Positions 1 to 8,548 are shown, counted from the stretch's first letter. The stretch is 22,400 bases of DNA from Bacilli bacterium (GCA_016283075.1 JAEEMF010000004.1:1-22400), one strand, 5' to 3'. Program-made: numbers and translations. The notes: generated from the sequence alone by a model not told the origin.

Positions 1-1826
1 GGTTTAAAATCTTTCTTTAATTCTCCCATTACATCTTTCTTGATATTCTCATATTCTTTCTTTTTATCATCTTCTGATGAAGATTTAAATCCTAATGTCT
101 TTTTATCTGTTATATGACTAGCACCTTCATTTGATGTCATTATAATTATTGTATTTTTGAAGTTTACTAATCTTCCTTGACTATCAGTAATTCTACCATC
201 ATCTAATATTTGAAGAAGTATATTAAATACATCTGGATGAGCTTTTTCTATTTCATCAAATAGTACTATTGAATAAGGATTTCTTCTTACTGCTTCAGTA
301 AGCTGTCCTCCTTCATCATATCCTACATATCCTGGAGGAGCTCCAACTAATCTTGATACATTAAAGCTTTCCATATATTCAGACATATCTATTCTAACCA
401 TATGTCTTTCATCATCAAATAACTGTTCAGCAAGAGTTTTTGCTACTTCAGTTTTACCTACTCCAGTAGGTCCTAAGAATATAAAGGAACCTATTGGTCT
501 TTTAGGATCTTTTATACCAGCTCTTGCTCTTATAATAGCATTACTTACTAAGTGTAAAGCGTTATCTTGGCCTTTTACTCTTTTTTTCATATTGTTTTCT
601 AGATTTAGTAGTTTTTCTCTTTCTCCGCCGACTAATTTACTAATAGGAATATTAGTCCATTTAGAAATAATAGCTGCTATTGATTCATCATCTATAGTAT
701 CACTTAATATATCTGATTTATTTTGTTTATTAAGTTCTTCTAATTCTTTTTCTATAGTCGGTATTACTCCGTGACGAAGTTTAGCGGCGGACTCTAAATC
801 ATATGTATTTTCAGCTTGTTCTAGTTTAAACTTATTTTTTTCTAATTCTTCTTTTTTAGATTTAATAAGTTCATTTATACGTTTTTCTTCTTCCCAGGCT
901 TTTCTTAAATTACTTTCTTCTTGTTTTAATGTGGATAACTTATTTGTTATTTCTTCTATACGTTTTTTACTTAAGTCATCTTTTTCTTTTTTTAGAGAAG
1001 TATATTCTATTTCAAGTCTCATTATTTCTCTTGTTAATTTATCAAGTGATGCTGGTACAGAGTCCATTTGTACTTTAATAGTAGCACATGCTTCATCTAC
1101 TAAGTCTATTGCTTTATCAGGAAGAAATCTATCTGTTATATATCTATCTGATAAAGTTGCGGCTGATACTAAGGCAGAGTCCTTTATATTAACACCATGA
1201 TATACTTCAAAACGGTGTTTTAGTCCTCTTAGTATAGTTATTGTATCTTCTACTGTAGGAGCAGATACTAGTACCTTTTGGAAACGACGCTCTAGTGCTC
1301 CATCTTTTTCAATATATTTTCTATATTCATTAAGTGTAGTTGCACCTATACAGTGGATTTCTCCTCTAGCTAGCATTGGTTTAAGCATATTAGAAGCATC
1401 CATTGCTCCTTCTGCTCCTGCACCTACTATCATATGTATTTCATCTATAAACATTATGATTTTACCATCACTATTTTTTATTTCTTTTAATACATTTTTA
1501 AGTCTTTCTTCAAATTCTCCTCGGTATTTTGCTCCGGCTATTAAAGAACCCATATCTAGTTCCCAAATAATTTTATCTTTTAAACTATTAGGAACATCTC
1601 CTTTAACAATTCTTTGAGCTAAACCTTCAATAATAGCTGTTTTACCTACCCCTGGTTCACCTATTAATACTGGATTATTTTTAGTTTTTCTAGAAAGTAT
1701 TCGTGTTATAGATGCTATTTCATCATTTCTTCCTATAACAGGATCTACTTTTCCATCTTTTACACTTTGTACTATATTACGTCCATATTTTTCTAAAACA
1801 TTTTCATCTTTATTTTCAAAATCCAT
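1..1826 (-). CDS. clpB: ATP-dependent disaggregase ClpB, N-domain-less, C-terminus outside window
   Basis: Hsp100 AAA+ disaggregase that works with DnaK to pull apart protein aggregates in the cytoplasm. About 608 codons are visible. The ATG at 1824-1826 follows an AAGGAGGG ribosome binding site. The protein enters almost directly into NBD1: an EKYGRN segment by residue ~12, Walker A GEPGVGKT at 56-63, Walker B FIDEIH. A charged coiled-coil middle domain (about 260-380) marks it as ClpB rather than ClpC. NBD2 follows with Walker A GPTGVGKT near 452-459 and Walker B FDEIEKAH. The window edge cuts it after ELKERFKP. In E. coli ClpB the first Walker A lies near residue 206, so the roughly 145-residue N-domain is absent here; the ribosome binding site and the promoter just upstream exclude a longer start. 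Expression should be HrcA-controlled through the CIRCE site. Family assignment is secure. Confidence 0.96.
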   Translation of the reverse strand, partial: MDFENKDENVLEKYGRNIVQSVKDGKVDPVIGRNDEIASITRILSRKTKNNPVLIGEPGVGKTAIIEGLAQRIVKGDVPNSLKDKIIWELDMGSLIAGAKYRGEFEERLKNVLKEIKNSDGKIIMFIDEIHMIVGAGAEGAMDASNMLKPMLARGEIHCIGATTLNEYRKYIEKDGALERRFQKVLVSAPTVEDTITILRGLKHRFEVYHGVNIKDSALVSAATLSDRYITDRFLPDKAIDLVDEACATIKVQMDSVPASLDKLTREIMRLEIEYTSLKKEKDDLSKKRIEEITNKLSTLKQEESNLRKAWEEEKRINELIKSKKEELEKNKFKLEQAENTYDLESAAKLRHGVIPTIEKELEELNKQNKSDILSDTIDDESIAAIISKWTNIPISKLVGGEREKLLNLENNMKKRVKGQDNALHLVSNAIIRARAGIKDPKRPIGSFIFLGPTGVGKTEVAKTLAEQLFDDERHMVRIDMSEYMESFNVSRLVGAPPGYVGYDEGGQLTEAVRRNPYSIVLFDEIEKAHPDVFNILLQILDDGRITDSQGRLVNFKNTIIIMTSNEGASHITDKKTLGFKSSSEDDKKKEYENIKKDVMGELKKDFK

Positions 1827-1853
1827 AGGTATCCCTCCTTTTTATACATCTTA

Positions 1854-1881
1854 ATTATATCACTCTTTTAGCACTTGTCAA
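1854..1881 (-). promoter_or_regulatory. Sigma-A promoter of clpB
   Basis: Reading the minus strand, a perfect TTGACA (1876-1881) and a perfect TATAAT (1854-1859) are 16 bases apart. The start site would fall around 1846, giving a leader of about 20 nt that carries the ribosome binding site. The -35 hexamer lies in the spacer of the CIRCE inverted repeat. Confidence 0.85.
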
Positions 1882-1894
1882 TAGTGAGTGCTAA
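1868..1894. promoter_or_regulatory. CIRCE operator (HrcA binding site)
   Basis: The sequence reads TTAGCACTT-N9-GAGTGCTAA, which matches the CIRCE consensus TTAGCACTC-N9-GAGTGCTAA with a single mismatch in one arm. It covers the -35 region of the clpB promoter, so bound HrcA would block RNA polymerase. It also overlaps the TAG stop codon of spo0A (1891-1893). The HrcA/CIRCE pairing is established knowledge; hrcA itself is not in the window. Confidence 0.93.
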
Positions 1895-2601
1895 TTATAA
1901 GAATTGAGTCTTTCTGCTAAAGTAATAATAAATTCTTTATTAGTTGGTTTACTTTTAGATAAGGATAAAGTATTACCAAATATCTTTTCAAGTAGATCTA
2001 TATCTCCTCTTGAAAAGCATAGTTCTACTGCATGTCTAATAGTTCTTTCTACTCTTTGTATAGTAGTATGATTTATATTTGCTAATTCTTTATATATTTC
2101 ATTTATATGTCCTTTATAGTAGTTATTATTTATTAAGGATACTCCTTCTTTAATATAGTTATATCCTTTTATATGAGATGGTATTCCAATTAAATGAAGA
2201 AGATTACTTATTTTAGTATCAGTTCCTTTTATACTTTTATTATTTATACGCATTATTCTTTCTTCTAAATCTTCATAATCAAATGGTTTTAATATATAAG
2301 ATTTTACTCCTAATTCTGATACTTCTCTTATTATAGAAGCTATATTAACATTAGTTGTAACAATAATATCTTTTTTAATATTTCTTATTTTCATATAATA
2401 CAAAATAGACATTCCGCCTTTTAAAGGCATAACAAGATCCATAATAATTAAATCATAATCATTATAGGTATTAATAATATTTAAAGCACTTAATCCATCA
2501 TATGCTTCATAAGTAATAATTATTTCATTACTTCTTTTAAAGTATTCTTTTAATTCTCTTACACTATTAACATTATCTTCAATTACCATTACTTTTATCA
2601 T
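1891..2601 (-). CDS. spo0A: Sporulation master response regulator Spo0A
   Basis: Two-domain response regulator, 236 aa, somewhat shorter than B. subtilis Spo0A. The receiver domain (1-~120) has the acidic pair E8/D9, phosphoacceptor D55 in IIMDLVMP, T82/T83 and K105 in LKPF. The C-terminal effector domain (~130-236) is diagnostic: HLIGIPSHIKGY, the recognition helix region RVERTIRHAVE (183-193) and SKSKPTNKEFI match the Spo0A_C family. In endospore formers, phosphorylated Spo0A binds 0A boxes and drives entry into sporulation. No other sporulation gene is in the window, so the role here (sporulation or another stationary-phase programme) is inferred. The ATG follows an AGGAGG site. The gene sits directly behind an intrinsic terminator and I could not find a convincing promoter between them. 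Confidence 0.95.
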   Translation of the reverse strand: MIKVMVIEDNVNSVRELKEYFKRSNEIIITYEAYDGLSALNIINTYNDYDLIIMDLVMPLKGGMSILYYMKIRNIKKDIIVTTNVNIASIIREVSELGVKSYILKPFDYEDLEERIMRINNKSIKGTDTKISNLLHLIGIPSHIKGYNYIKEGVSLINNNYYKGHINEIYKELANINHTTIQRVERTIRHAVELCFSRGDIDLLEKIFGNTLSLSKSKPTNKEFIITLAERLNSYN

Positions 2602-2613
2602 AAATCCTCCTAT

Positions 2614-2644
2614 AAAAAAATAGATAACAATTCCTTGTTATCTA
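2614..2644 (-). terminator. Intrinsic terminator after the pgk-GT4 unit
   Basis: A perfect 10-bp stem (2635-2644 with 2621-2630) with a 4-nt loop is followed on the minus strand by seven U residues (2614-2620). The spo0A ribosome binding site begins only a few bases further on. Confidence 0.85.
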
Positions 2645-2674
2645 TTTACTTTCATATAAACAATTTTATTAGTA

Positions 2675-3937
2675 TTATTTGTTTTCATTTTCTTTAAAAA
2701 CACCTCTTACTGTTTTGCGTATTGTTTCTAAGAAGCCATTTTTAATATTTTTCTTTTTACCATACTGCGGAGTACTTCTAATAGCTTGTTTATATACATC
2801 TAGTACTCTTTCAGCAAAGTATTTTGATGAATACTGCTCAGCATTTATTCTAGCTTGAACTCCATATTTTTTAAGCATAGAAGGATTCTTTATAAATTCT
2901 TCTACAGCTTCTATATATTCTTTCTTAGATTTAAATAGTTTACCATTTAAATCTTCAATAATAACTGTTCTAAAGCTTTCATCATCTACCGCTACTACTG
3001 GAAGTGATGCTGCCATAGCTTCAATAACTGTTAAACCTTGAGTTTCTGATTTAGATGCAGTTGCAAAGATATCAGCAAGCTGATAATACTTTGTTACCTC
3101 TTCCCAAGGTACTTTACCTGTAAAGATAACATTTTGTTCTATCTTTAGTTTTCTTGCTAAAGCTTTATATTTATCTATATCAGGTCCATCTCCTACTATA
3201 AGAAGAGTACAGTTATATTTATTTACTAATTTTTTATGAGATTCTATTAGTACATCTACACTTTTTTCTTCAGCAAGACGCCCTACAAACATAATAGTAA
3301 AACTATCTTTAGATAAACCTATTTTATTTCTAAGTTCATTAAGTTCTTTTTCTTTAAAGTTTTCTTTATAGAATCTATCTACTTCTATACCGGTAGGTAC
3401 AATATGTATATTCTTAGAAAAATGATATTTTTCTTTAAATAAATCATATGTCTTTTTAGTTGGTACTATAAGTTCTGTTGCAGTTTGATCACAGTAGAAG
3501 TTTGTTAAATACTCTACTATTTTCTTACTAGGAGTATCAAAATATCCTTTAGTAATATAATGAACATAATCTTCATACATAGTGTGATATGTATGAACTA
3601 GTGGAATATTAAGTTGTTTTGCTATTATTCTAGCAAATGTTCCTACTCCAAATTCTGTTTGAGAGTGGATTACATCTAAATTCCATTTCATTATTTTTCT
3701 TACTGCTTTAATAGGATATGCTCCTGTTAAACGGTAATCATATATTCCTATAGGAATACCAGGTATTCTTATTATATGGTCATTATTTTCATATTTATAT
3801 TTAATAATATCATCATTAACAGTAACAATATATACTTGGTGTCCTAGTTTAGTTAAGGCTTTTTCAAGCATTGCTACGCTAGTAGATACACCATTTATAT
3901 ATGGAGGATATGTATCAGTAAATATACCTATTCTCAC
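2675..3937 (-). CDS. GT4 glycosyltransferase, probably diacylglycerol glucosyltransferase
   Basis: GT-B fold glycosyltransferase of family GT4, 420 aa. The N-terminus IGIFTDTYPPYINGVSTS is the acceptor-side glycine-rich loop typical of the diacylglycerol 3-glucosyltransferase / lipoteichoic-anchor group (LafA/CpoA, Acholeplasma MGS). The donor site has the FVGRLAEEKS segment (~217-226) and the EX7E motif E298/E306. A basic, amphipathic C-terminus (~390-420) fits peripheral binding to the inner membrane leaflet. The likely role is making mono- or diglucosyl-diacylglycerol; the exact sugar and acceptor cannot be told from sequence alone, since related GT4 enzymes make other glycolipids. The start is GTG (3935-3937), sharing its first G with the TAG stop of pgk, which implies translational coupling. 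Confidence 0.85.
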   Translation of the reverse strand: MRIGIFTDTYPPYINGVSTSVAMLEKALTKLGHQVYIVTVNDDIIKYKYENNDHIIRIPGIPIGIYDYRLTGAYPIKAVRKIMKWNLDVIHSQTEFGVGTFARIIAKQLNIPLVHTYHTMYEDYVHYITKGYFDTPSKKIVEYLTNFYCDQTATELIVPTKKTYDLFKEKYHFSKNIHIVPTGIEVDRFYKENFKEKELNELRNKIGLSKDSFTIMFVGRLAEEKSVDVLIESHKKLVNKYNCTLLIVGDGPDIDKYKALARKLKIEQNVIFTGKVPWEEVTKYYQLADIFATASKSETQGLTVIEAMAASLPVVAVDDESFRTVIIEDLNGKLFKSKKEYIEAVEEFIKNPSMLKKYGVQARINAEQYSSKYFAERVLDVYKQAIRSTPQYGKKKNIKNGFLETIRKTVRGVFKENENK

Positions 3938-5121
3938 TATTTTTCACCAATTACCTTTATACCTGGTAGTTCTTTTCCTTCAAGTAGTTCTAGACTTGCT
4001 CCTCCGCCTGTTGAAATATGAGTAAACTTATCTTTATATCCAAGATTAATTGCTGCAGAAGCTGTATCTCCTCCGCAAATAATTGTTTTAGCATCAAGTT
4101 TACTTAAGTAATCAAGTAAACTCTTAGTACCACCAGAGTATACTTCTTCTTCAAACATACCTACTGGACCATTCCATACGACTAACTTACAATCTTTTAA
4201 AATATCTTTAAATACTTTAACAGATGCTTTACCAATATCTAGTCCTATTTCATTATCTTTTATATCATTTATAAATATTTCTCTTACATCAGTAGGAGTA
4301 TCTATACATGTTGATACTACATTATCTATAGGAAGTATTATTTTATCAGGATACTCTTTTAATATTCTTTCACAAAAAGAAATATTTTCACTATCAAGAA
4401 GTGATGCTCCTATAGGTAGACCACTAGCTTTTAAGAATGTATAAGCCATTCCTCCACCTATAATAATATAATCAGCTTTATTTACTAGGTTTTCAATAAC
4501 ACCTATTTTATCACTTACTTTTGCTCCTCCTAGTATTACTGCATAAGGATGATCTGGATTATTAAGTGCTATATCTAAGTTTTTTAGTTCTTTTTCAATT
4601 AAGAATCCTATTCCACTTGGCAAAATAGATGCTATTCCTACGTTAGAAGCATGTGCTCTATGAGCAGTACCAAATGCATCATTAATAAAGATATCTCCAA
4701 GTGATGCCCAGTACTTACCAAGATCAGAATCATTACCACTTTCTTTGTTACCATCTAAATCTTCAAAGCGAGTATTTTCTACTAAAATTACATCTCCAGC
4801 TCTCATTTCATTTACAGCATCAGTAAGTATTTCAGATCTAGTTTCATCTACAAACATTACTTCTTTATCAAGTAGTTCACTTAATCTAAAAGCAATAGGT
4901 TCTAAAGTATTCTTTTCTTTATCTTCTACTGTTTTTACTCTTCCTAAATGAGAAAGAAGTATTACTTTAGCATTATTTTCTATAGCATAATTAATTGTTT
5001 CTAAACTTTCTCTTATTCTATTATCATCAGTAATTATTCCATCTTTAATAGGAACATTAAAATCTACTCTAATAATTACTTTTTTATCATTAAGATCAAA
5101 ATCTCTAATTGTTTTCTTCAT
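3937..5121 (-). CDS. pgk: Phosphoglycerate kinase
   Basis: Transfers phosphate from 1,3-bisphosphoglycerate to ADP in lower glycolysis. At 394 aa it has the usual bacterial length. Visible signatures are RVDFNVP near the N-terminus (3-phosphoglycerate side), LLSHLGR, ENTRFE, the nucleotide-side WNGPVGMFE and GGDTASA segments, and a C-terminal STGGGASLELLEG. The ATG follows a TTAGGAGA site. It has its own promoter (5147-5175) just past the terminator of the gapA unit and is coupled to the downstream glycosyltransferase by a TAGTG junction. No tpi, gpm or eno follows, so the glycolytic genes are only partly clustered here. Confidence 0.98.
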   Translation of the reverse strand: MKKTIRDFDLNDKKVIIRVDFNVPIKDGIITDDNRIRESLETINYAIENNAKVILLSHLGRVKTVEDKEKNTLEPIAFRLSELLDKEVMFVDETRSEILTDAVNEMRAGDVILVENTRFEDLDGNKESGNDSDLGKYWASLGDIFINDAFGTAHRAHASNVGIASILPSGIGFLIEKELKNLDIALNNPDHPYAVILGGAKVSDKIGVIENLVNKADYIIIGGGMAYTFLKASGLPIGASLLDSENISFCERILKEYPDKIILPIDNVVSTCIDTPTDVREIFINDIKDNEIGLDIGKASVKVFKDILKDCKLVVWNGPVGMFEEEVYSGGTKSLLDYLSKLDAKTIICGGDTASAAINLGYKDKFTHISTGGGASLELLEGKELPGIKVIGEK

Positions 5122-5146
5122 AAGTCTCTCCTAACTAACTATCATA

Positions 5147-5175
5147 ATTATACAATTTTTATAAAAAAGAGTAAA
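5147..5175 (-). promoter_or_regulatory. Promoter of pgk
   Basis: On the minus strand TTTACT (5170-5175) and TATAAT (5147-5152) are 17 bases apart. The -35 falls in the U-rich tail of the preceding terminator, so pgk-GT4 probably forms its own transcription unit. Confidence 0.55.
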
Positions 5176-5202
5176 TAAAAAGGAATTATTAAATAATTCC
5201 TT
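5171..5202 (-). terminator. Intrinsic terminator after the prepilin-like gene
   Basis: A 9-bp stem (5194-5202 with 5180-5188) and 5-nt loop are followed on the minus strand by TTTATTTAC. The 5' arm overlaps the TAA stop of the prepilin-like gene. The stem is AT-rich, so termination may be partial. Confidence 0.6.
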
Positions 5203-5842
5203 AATTTACTGAGACAGTTCTAGTAACTGATAATTCTTTATATGTATAAGTTATTGTGTAAGTACCAGCACCTATTGTACTAATAGAAGAAACAGCTGTT
5301 CCTCCTTTAGTAATACTAGTAGTTGCAGTAGCTCTTACAATCATACCATTTTCATCTAGTATTAAATAACCAGGATCAGTATAAGTACTACCAATAGATA
5401 GTTCAATAGTTTCTTTTCCTTGTAATAAAAGATAATCAGTTCTAAGAGGTGCTCCTACGCAGCTAGTACTTAATAAATCCATTGCAGATTCATCTACTAT
5501 ATACTGATAAGATCCTCCTACGTTTTTTATAGTAAGTGGTAATTCATTAGGAAAGCAAGTAGTTTCATCAAGAGGATTTTCTATATCATCACTTGCAAAA
5601 CCAGATAATTTAACTATACCTAGATTAATAGTAATAGAATTACCATCTTCTGGTAAAAATCTAGCATTTGCATCTCCCCAAGTTTTAAGACTACCCTTTA
5701 TAGAATCAATTTGAACTTTATATAATCTTTCTTCATGCATACCTATTAAAGAATTAATAGATGGAATAGCAATTAGTGAAATAACACCTAATATTATTAT
5801 AATTCCAAGTAATTCTATTAAAGTAAATCCTTTCTTATTCAT
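5201..5842 (-). CDS. Type IV prepilin-like protein with C-terminal Ig-like (DUF5011-type) domain
   Basis: 213 aa. It begins with a short basic leader and a class III signal MNKKG/FTLIELL: cleavage after G5, F6 to be methylated, and the conserved Glu at +5. A 20-residue hydrophobic helix follows, as in pilins and pseudopilins. The central part (~40-135) is a soluble head with two Cys (in TTCFP and STSCVG) that could form a disulfide. Residues ~139-213, with a DPGYLILDENG segment and the ending TYTITYTYKELSVTRTVSV, read as an Ig-like DUF5011-type beta domain of surface proteins. The gene lies 13 bp after gapA, with an AGGGTGA ribosome binding site, and before pgk. No pilus assembly ATPase, platform protein or prepilin peptidase is in the window, so it may be a minor pilin, a competence pseudopilin or a surface protein. 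Confidence 0.85.
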   Translation of the reverse strand: MNKKGFTLIELLGIIIILGVISLIAIPSINSLIGMHEERLYKVQIDSIKGSLKTWGDANARFLPEDGNSITINLGIVKLSGFASDDIENPLDETTCFPNELPLTIKNVGGSYQYIVDESAMDLLSTSCVGAPLRTDYLLLQGKETIELSIGSTYTDPGYLILDENGMIVRATATTSITKGGTAVSSISTIGAGTYTITYTYKELSVTRTVSVN

Positions 5843-5855
5843 ACCATCACCCTAT

Positions 5856-6866
5856 TTATTTTAAACTCATTAAATATTTAGCAGTTCTAACCATTTGACT
5901 AGTATAACCATTTTCATTGTCATACCAAGCAACTACTTGTACTTGATATAAATTATCACATATTTTATTAACCATTGTTTGTGTAGCATCAAAAAGTGAT
6001 CCTTCAGTTATACCAACGATATCTGATGAAACAATTTGTTCATCATTATACCCAAAGCTTGCATTTTCTTTAGATTTCATAAACTCATTAATTGCTTCTT
6101 TAGTTATATCTTCACCTTTAACAACAGCAACTAAAATTGTTGAAGAACCTGCTGGAACCGGAACTCTTTGTGCTGAACCTATTAATTTACCATTAAGTTC
6201 TGGTATAACAAGTCCAATCGCTTTTGCTGCTCCTGTTGAGTTAGGAACAATATTAATAGCTCCTGCTCTTGCTCTTCTTAAATCACCTTTACGATGTGGT
6301 CCATCAAGAATCATTTGATCTCCAGTATAAGCATGGATTGTTGTCATAATTCCACTTTTAATTGGAGCAAATTCATTAAGCGCCTTAGCAAGTGGTGCAA
6401 GGCAGTTAGTAGTACAAGATGCTGCACTAATAATATTATCATCTTTAGTTAAAATATTTTCATTAACACCGTATACTACTGTTGGTAAATCATCTCCAGC
6501 AGGTGCTGAGATAATTACTTTTTTAGCTCCGGCATTAATATGTGCCATTGCTTTTTCTTTAGATGTATAAAAACCTGTACATTCAAGTACTACATCTACA
6601 TCCAAATCTTTCCAAGGACAATTATTTGCATCTTGTTCTTTATAGATAATGATTTCTTCACCATCTACAATTATTGAATTATCTGTATATTCAATAGAAT
6701 GTCCTTCATATCTTTTTTGAGCAGAATCATATTTAAGTAAATGTGCTAGCATTTCAGGACTTGTTAAGTCATTAATTGCTACTACATCATACCCTTCTAG
6801 GTCAAACATTTGTCTAAATGCTAAACGACCAATTCTACCAAAACCATTAATTGCTACTTTTATCAT
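5856..6866 (-). CDS. gapA: Glyceraldehyde-3-phosphate dehydrogenase, NAD-type
   Basis: Oxidises and phosphorylates glyceraldehyde-3-phosphate to 1,3-bisphosphoglycerate. At 336 aa it has the normal length. NAD-binding INGFGRIGR lies at 6-14. Asp33 after the second beta strand suggests NAD rather than NADP preference. The catalytic Cys is C151 in SAASCTTNCLAP, with His178 in TIHAYTGDQ as the base. The C-terminal WYDNENGYTSQMVR segment is canonical. The ATG follows a TAGGAGGG site 11 bp after the upstream kinase gene, so the two are cotranscribed. Confidence 0.99.
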   Translation of the reverse strand: MIKVAINGFGRIGRLAFRQMFDLEGYDVVAINDLTSPEMLAHLLKYDSAQKRYEGHSIEYTDNSIIVDGEEIIIYKEQDANNCPWKDLDVDVVLECTGFYTSKEKAMAHINAGAKKVIISAPAGDDLPTVVYGVNENILTKDDNIISAASCTTNCLAPLAKALNEFAPIKSGIMTTIHAYTGDQMILDGPHRKGDLRRARAGAINIVPNSTGAAKAIGLVIPELNGKLIGSAQRVPVPAGSSTILVAVVKGEDITKEAINEFMKSKENASFGYNDEQIVSSDIVGITEGSLFDATQTMVNKICDNLYQVQVVAWYDNENGYTSQMVRTAKYLMSLK

Positions 6867-6877
6867 GTAAAACCCTC

Positions 6878-8548
6878 CTAGTCTTCTTTAAATCCACTTC
6901 CACCAATAAATTCTCTTAAGATAGAATCTTTTGGAACACAATCACTTGGGATTGATAAGAAGTTTCTTAAAAAATTAATTAATCTTATAGCTTCTGGATA
7001 TGCTGGATCATCTTCTGTTACAGAGAATAAAAGTGGTTCAGCATATGTTTTAAGTACTCCTAGTTCATAAACTAAAGCAGTATTTATAACCATATCAGCT
7101 TCATCTTGGAATGGGAATATATAGTTTTCTTCTCCAAAAGAAATATTTCCCCACATATTAAGTGTTTCTGTTGCTAAATGACCTCGATGTCTATTATCTC
7201 TTACTATTCTTCTTAATTTTCTAGTATCACTCGTATGAATACGATTGTGATCATCAATATTAAGTTGTGTAAGAGGACTAATATATATTTTAAATTTATT
7301 TTTTCTATCAATAGCAGCAGTTAAATCTTCATTTAAAGCATGTATTCCTTCTATGATGATAATATCATCATCACCAAGTTTAAGCCATCTATTCTTGTAT
7401 TCTTTCTTTCCTAAAATAAAGTTATATTGTGGAAGAAGTACTTTCTCTCCTTCAAGCATTTTAGCAAGTTGTCTATTAAATAAATTTAAATCTAAAGCAT
7501 TAATTGATTCAAAATCATAATCTCCATTTGGAAGTTTTGGAGTCTTTTCTCTATCTAAGAAATAATCATCTGTAGATAATCTATGAGTTTTTAAACCATA
7601 TGTTTGTAAATATACAGCTAGTTTTTTAGCAGTTGTTGTTTTTCCTGATGAAGAAGGACCAGCCATTAAAACAATTTTAACTCTTTTACGATTTTCATTT
7701 ATTGCAAATGCTGCTTGAGCAAGTTGATTTTCAAAATTAGCTTCTGCAAGTCTAATAATTTCATCATCTTTACCATAAGAAATAATTTCATTTAAATCAG
7801 CAGCACAATTAACACCTATTTTTTCACCCCATCTAGTATAATCTAAGAATTTATCAAATACCATTTTATGGTGAACATAATCTAAAGTGCATTCTGGATT
7901 AAGTACTGTAGGTATTGAAAGTACAAATCCATTATCCTTAATATATGTTAATTTAAAACTATCAATTACTTTAGTACTAGATGCCATTTCATTAAAGAAA
8001 TAATCATAATAATCATCTAATCTATATAAATTAACATAACTATTACTTATATATTTAAGTACATTTACTTTATCCATTCTTTTTTCTTTTTTGAAATATT
8101 TAATAGCATCCATTCTTGATACAGATAGTCTAGTAAATTTTAAATCTTCATCTACTATCTTATGCATTTCTACTTCAATATCTGCAAGTAAAGCTCTATC
8201 TAGTTTCTTTTTACCATTAAGTTCGCAGTAGATACCTCTATCTATAGAGTGTTCTATACGTACATCATTATCAAATCCAAGTAAACGATGTACTGCTACA
8301 ATAAGTATCATTTGAGCACTTGCTGAGTATACATTATTACCTTGGAAACTAGATCTATCTACAAAGTCTATATCGCACTTTTTTTCTACTTCTTTATTAA
8401 GATTTACTACTAAATTATCAACTTTAGCAGCTAGTATTGGATAATTAAAATATTTTTGAAAAGATGTTGCAATTTCTTCAAGCGTAGTATCCGCAGGGAA
8501 ATCCTTTACTATCTTATCTCTAAATGTAACTTTAACTAATCTATCCAT
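6878..8548 (-). CDS. Uridine kinase-family nucleoside kinase with N-terminal TGS/ThrRS-like region
   Basis: 556 aa. The N-terminal region (1-~60) resembles a TGS domain, and residues ~70-240 resemble the second additional domain of threonyl-tRNA synthetase (SIDRGIYCEL). The C-terminal half is a P-loop kinase of the uridine kinase/phosphoribulokinase group: Walker A GPSSSGKT at 297-304, STDDYFLDR, IIEGIHALN, and RRIVRDNRHRGH as a lid-like segment. Long nucleoside kinases with this architecture are widespread in Firmicutes; the substrate is usually annotated uridine/cytidine but is poorly established. It opens the operon with gapA and the prepilin-like gene. The ATG follows AGAGGGTAG. The family is clear, the exact substrate is not. 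Confidence 0.88.
   Translation of the reverse strand: MDRLVKVTFRDKIVKDFPADTTLEEIATSFQKYFNYPILAAKVDNLVVNLNKEVEKKCDIDFVDRSSFQGNNVYSASAQMILIVAVHRLLGFDNDVRIEHSIDRGIYCELNGKKKLDRALLADIEVEMHKIVDEDLKFTRLSVSRMDAIKYFKKEKRMDKVNVLKYISNSYVNLYRLDDYYDYFFNEMASSTKVIDSFKLTYIKDNGFVLSIPTVLNPECTLDYVHHKMVFDKFLDYTRWGEKIGVNCAADLNEIISYGKDDEIIRLAEANFENQLAQAAFAINENRKRVKIVLMAGPSSSGKTTTAKKLAVYLQTYGLKTHRLSTDDYFLDREKTPKLPNGDYDFESINALDLNLFNRQLAKMLEGEKVLLPQYNFILGKKEYKNRWLKLGDDDIIIIEGIHALNEDLTAAIDRKNKFKIYISPLTQLNIDDHNRIHTSDTRKLRRIVRDNRHRGHLATETLNMWGNISFGEENYIFPFQDEADMVINTALVYELGVLKTYAEPLLFSVTEDDPAYPEAIRLINFLRNFLSIPSDCVPKDSILREFIGGSGFKED

Noticed and set aside
931..1200. Plus-strand ORF of 89 aa opposite clpB
   Set aside because: It is the antisense shadow of the ClpB coiled-coil region, with no start signal.
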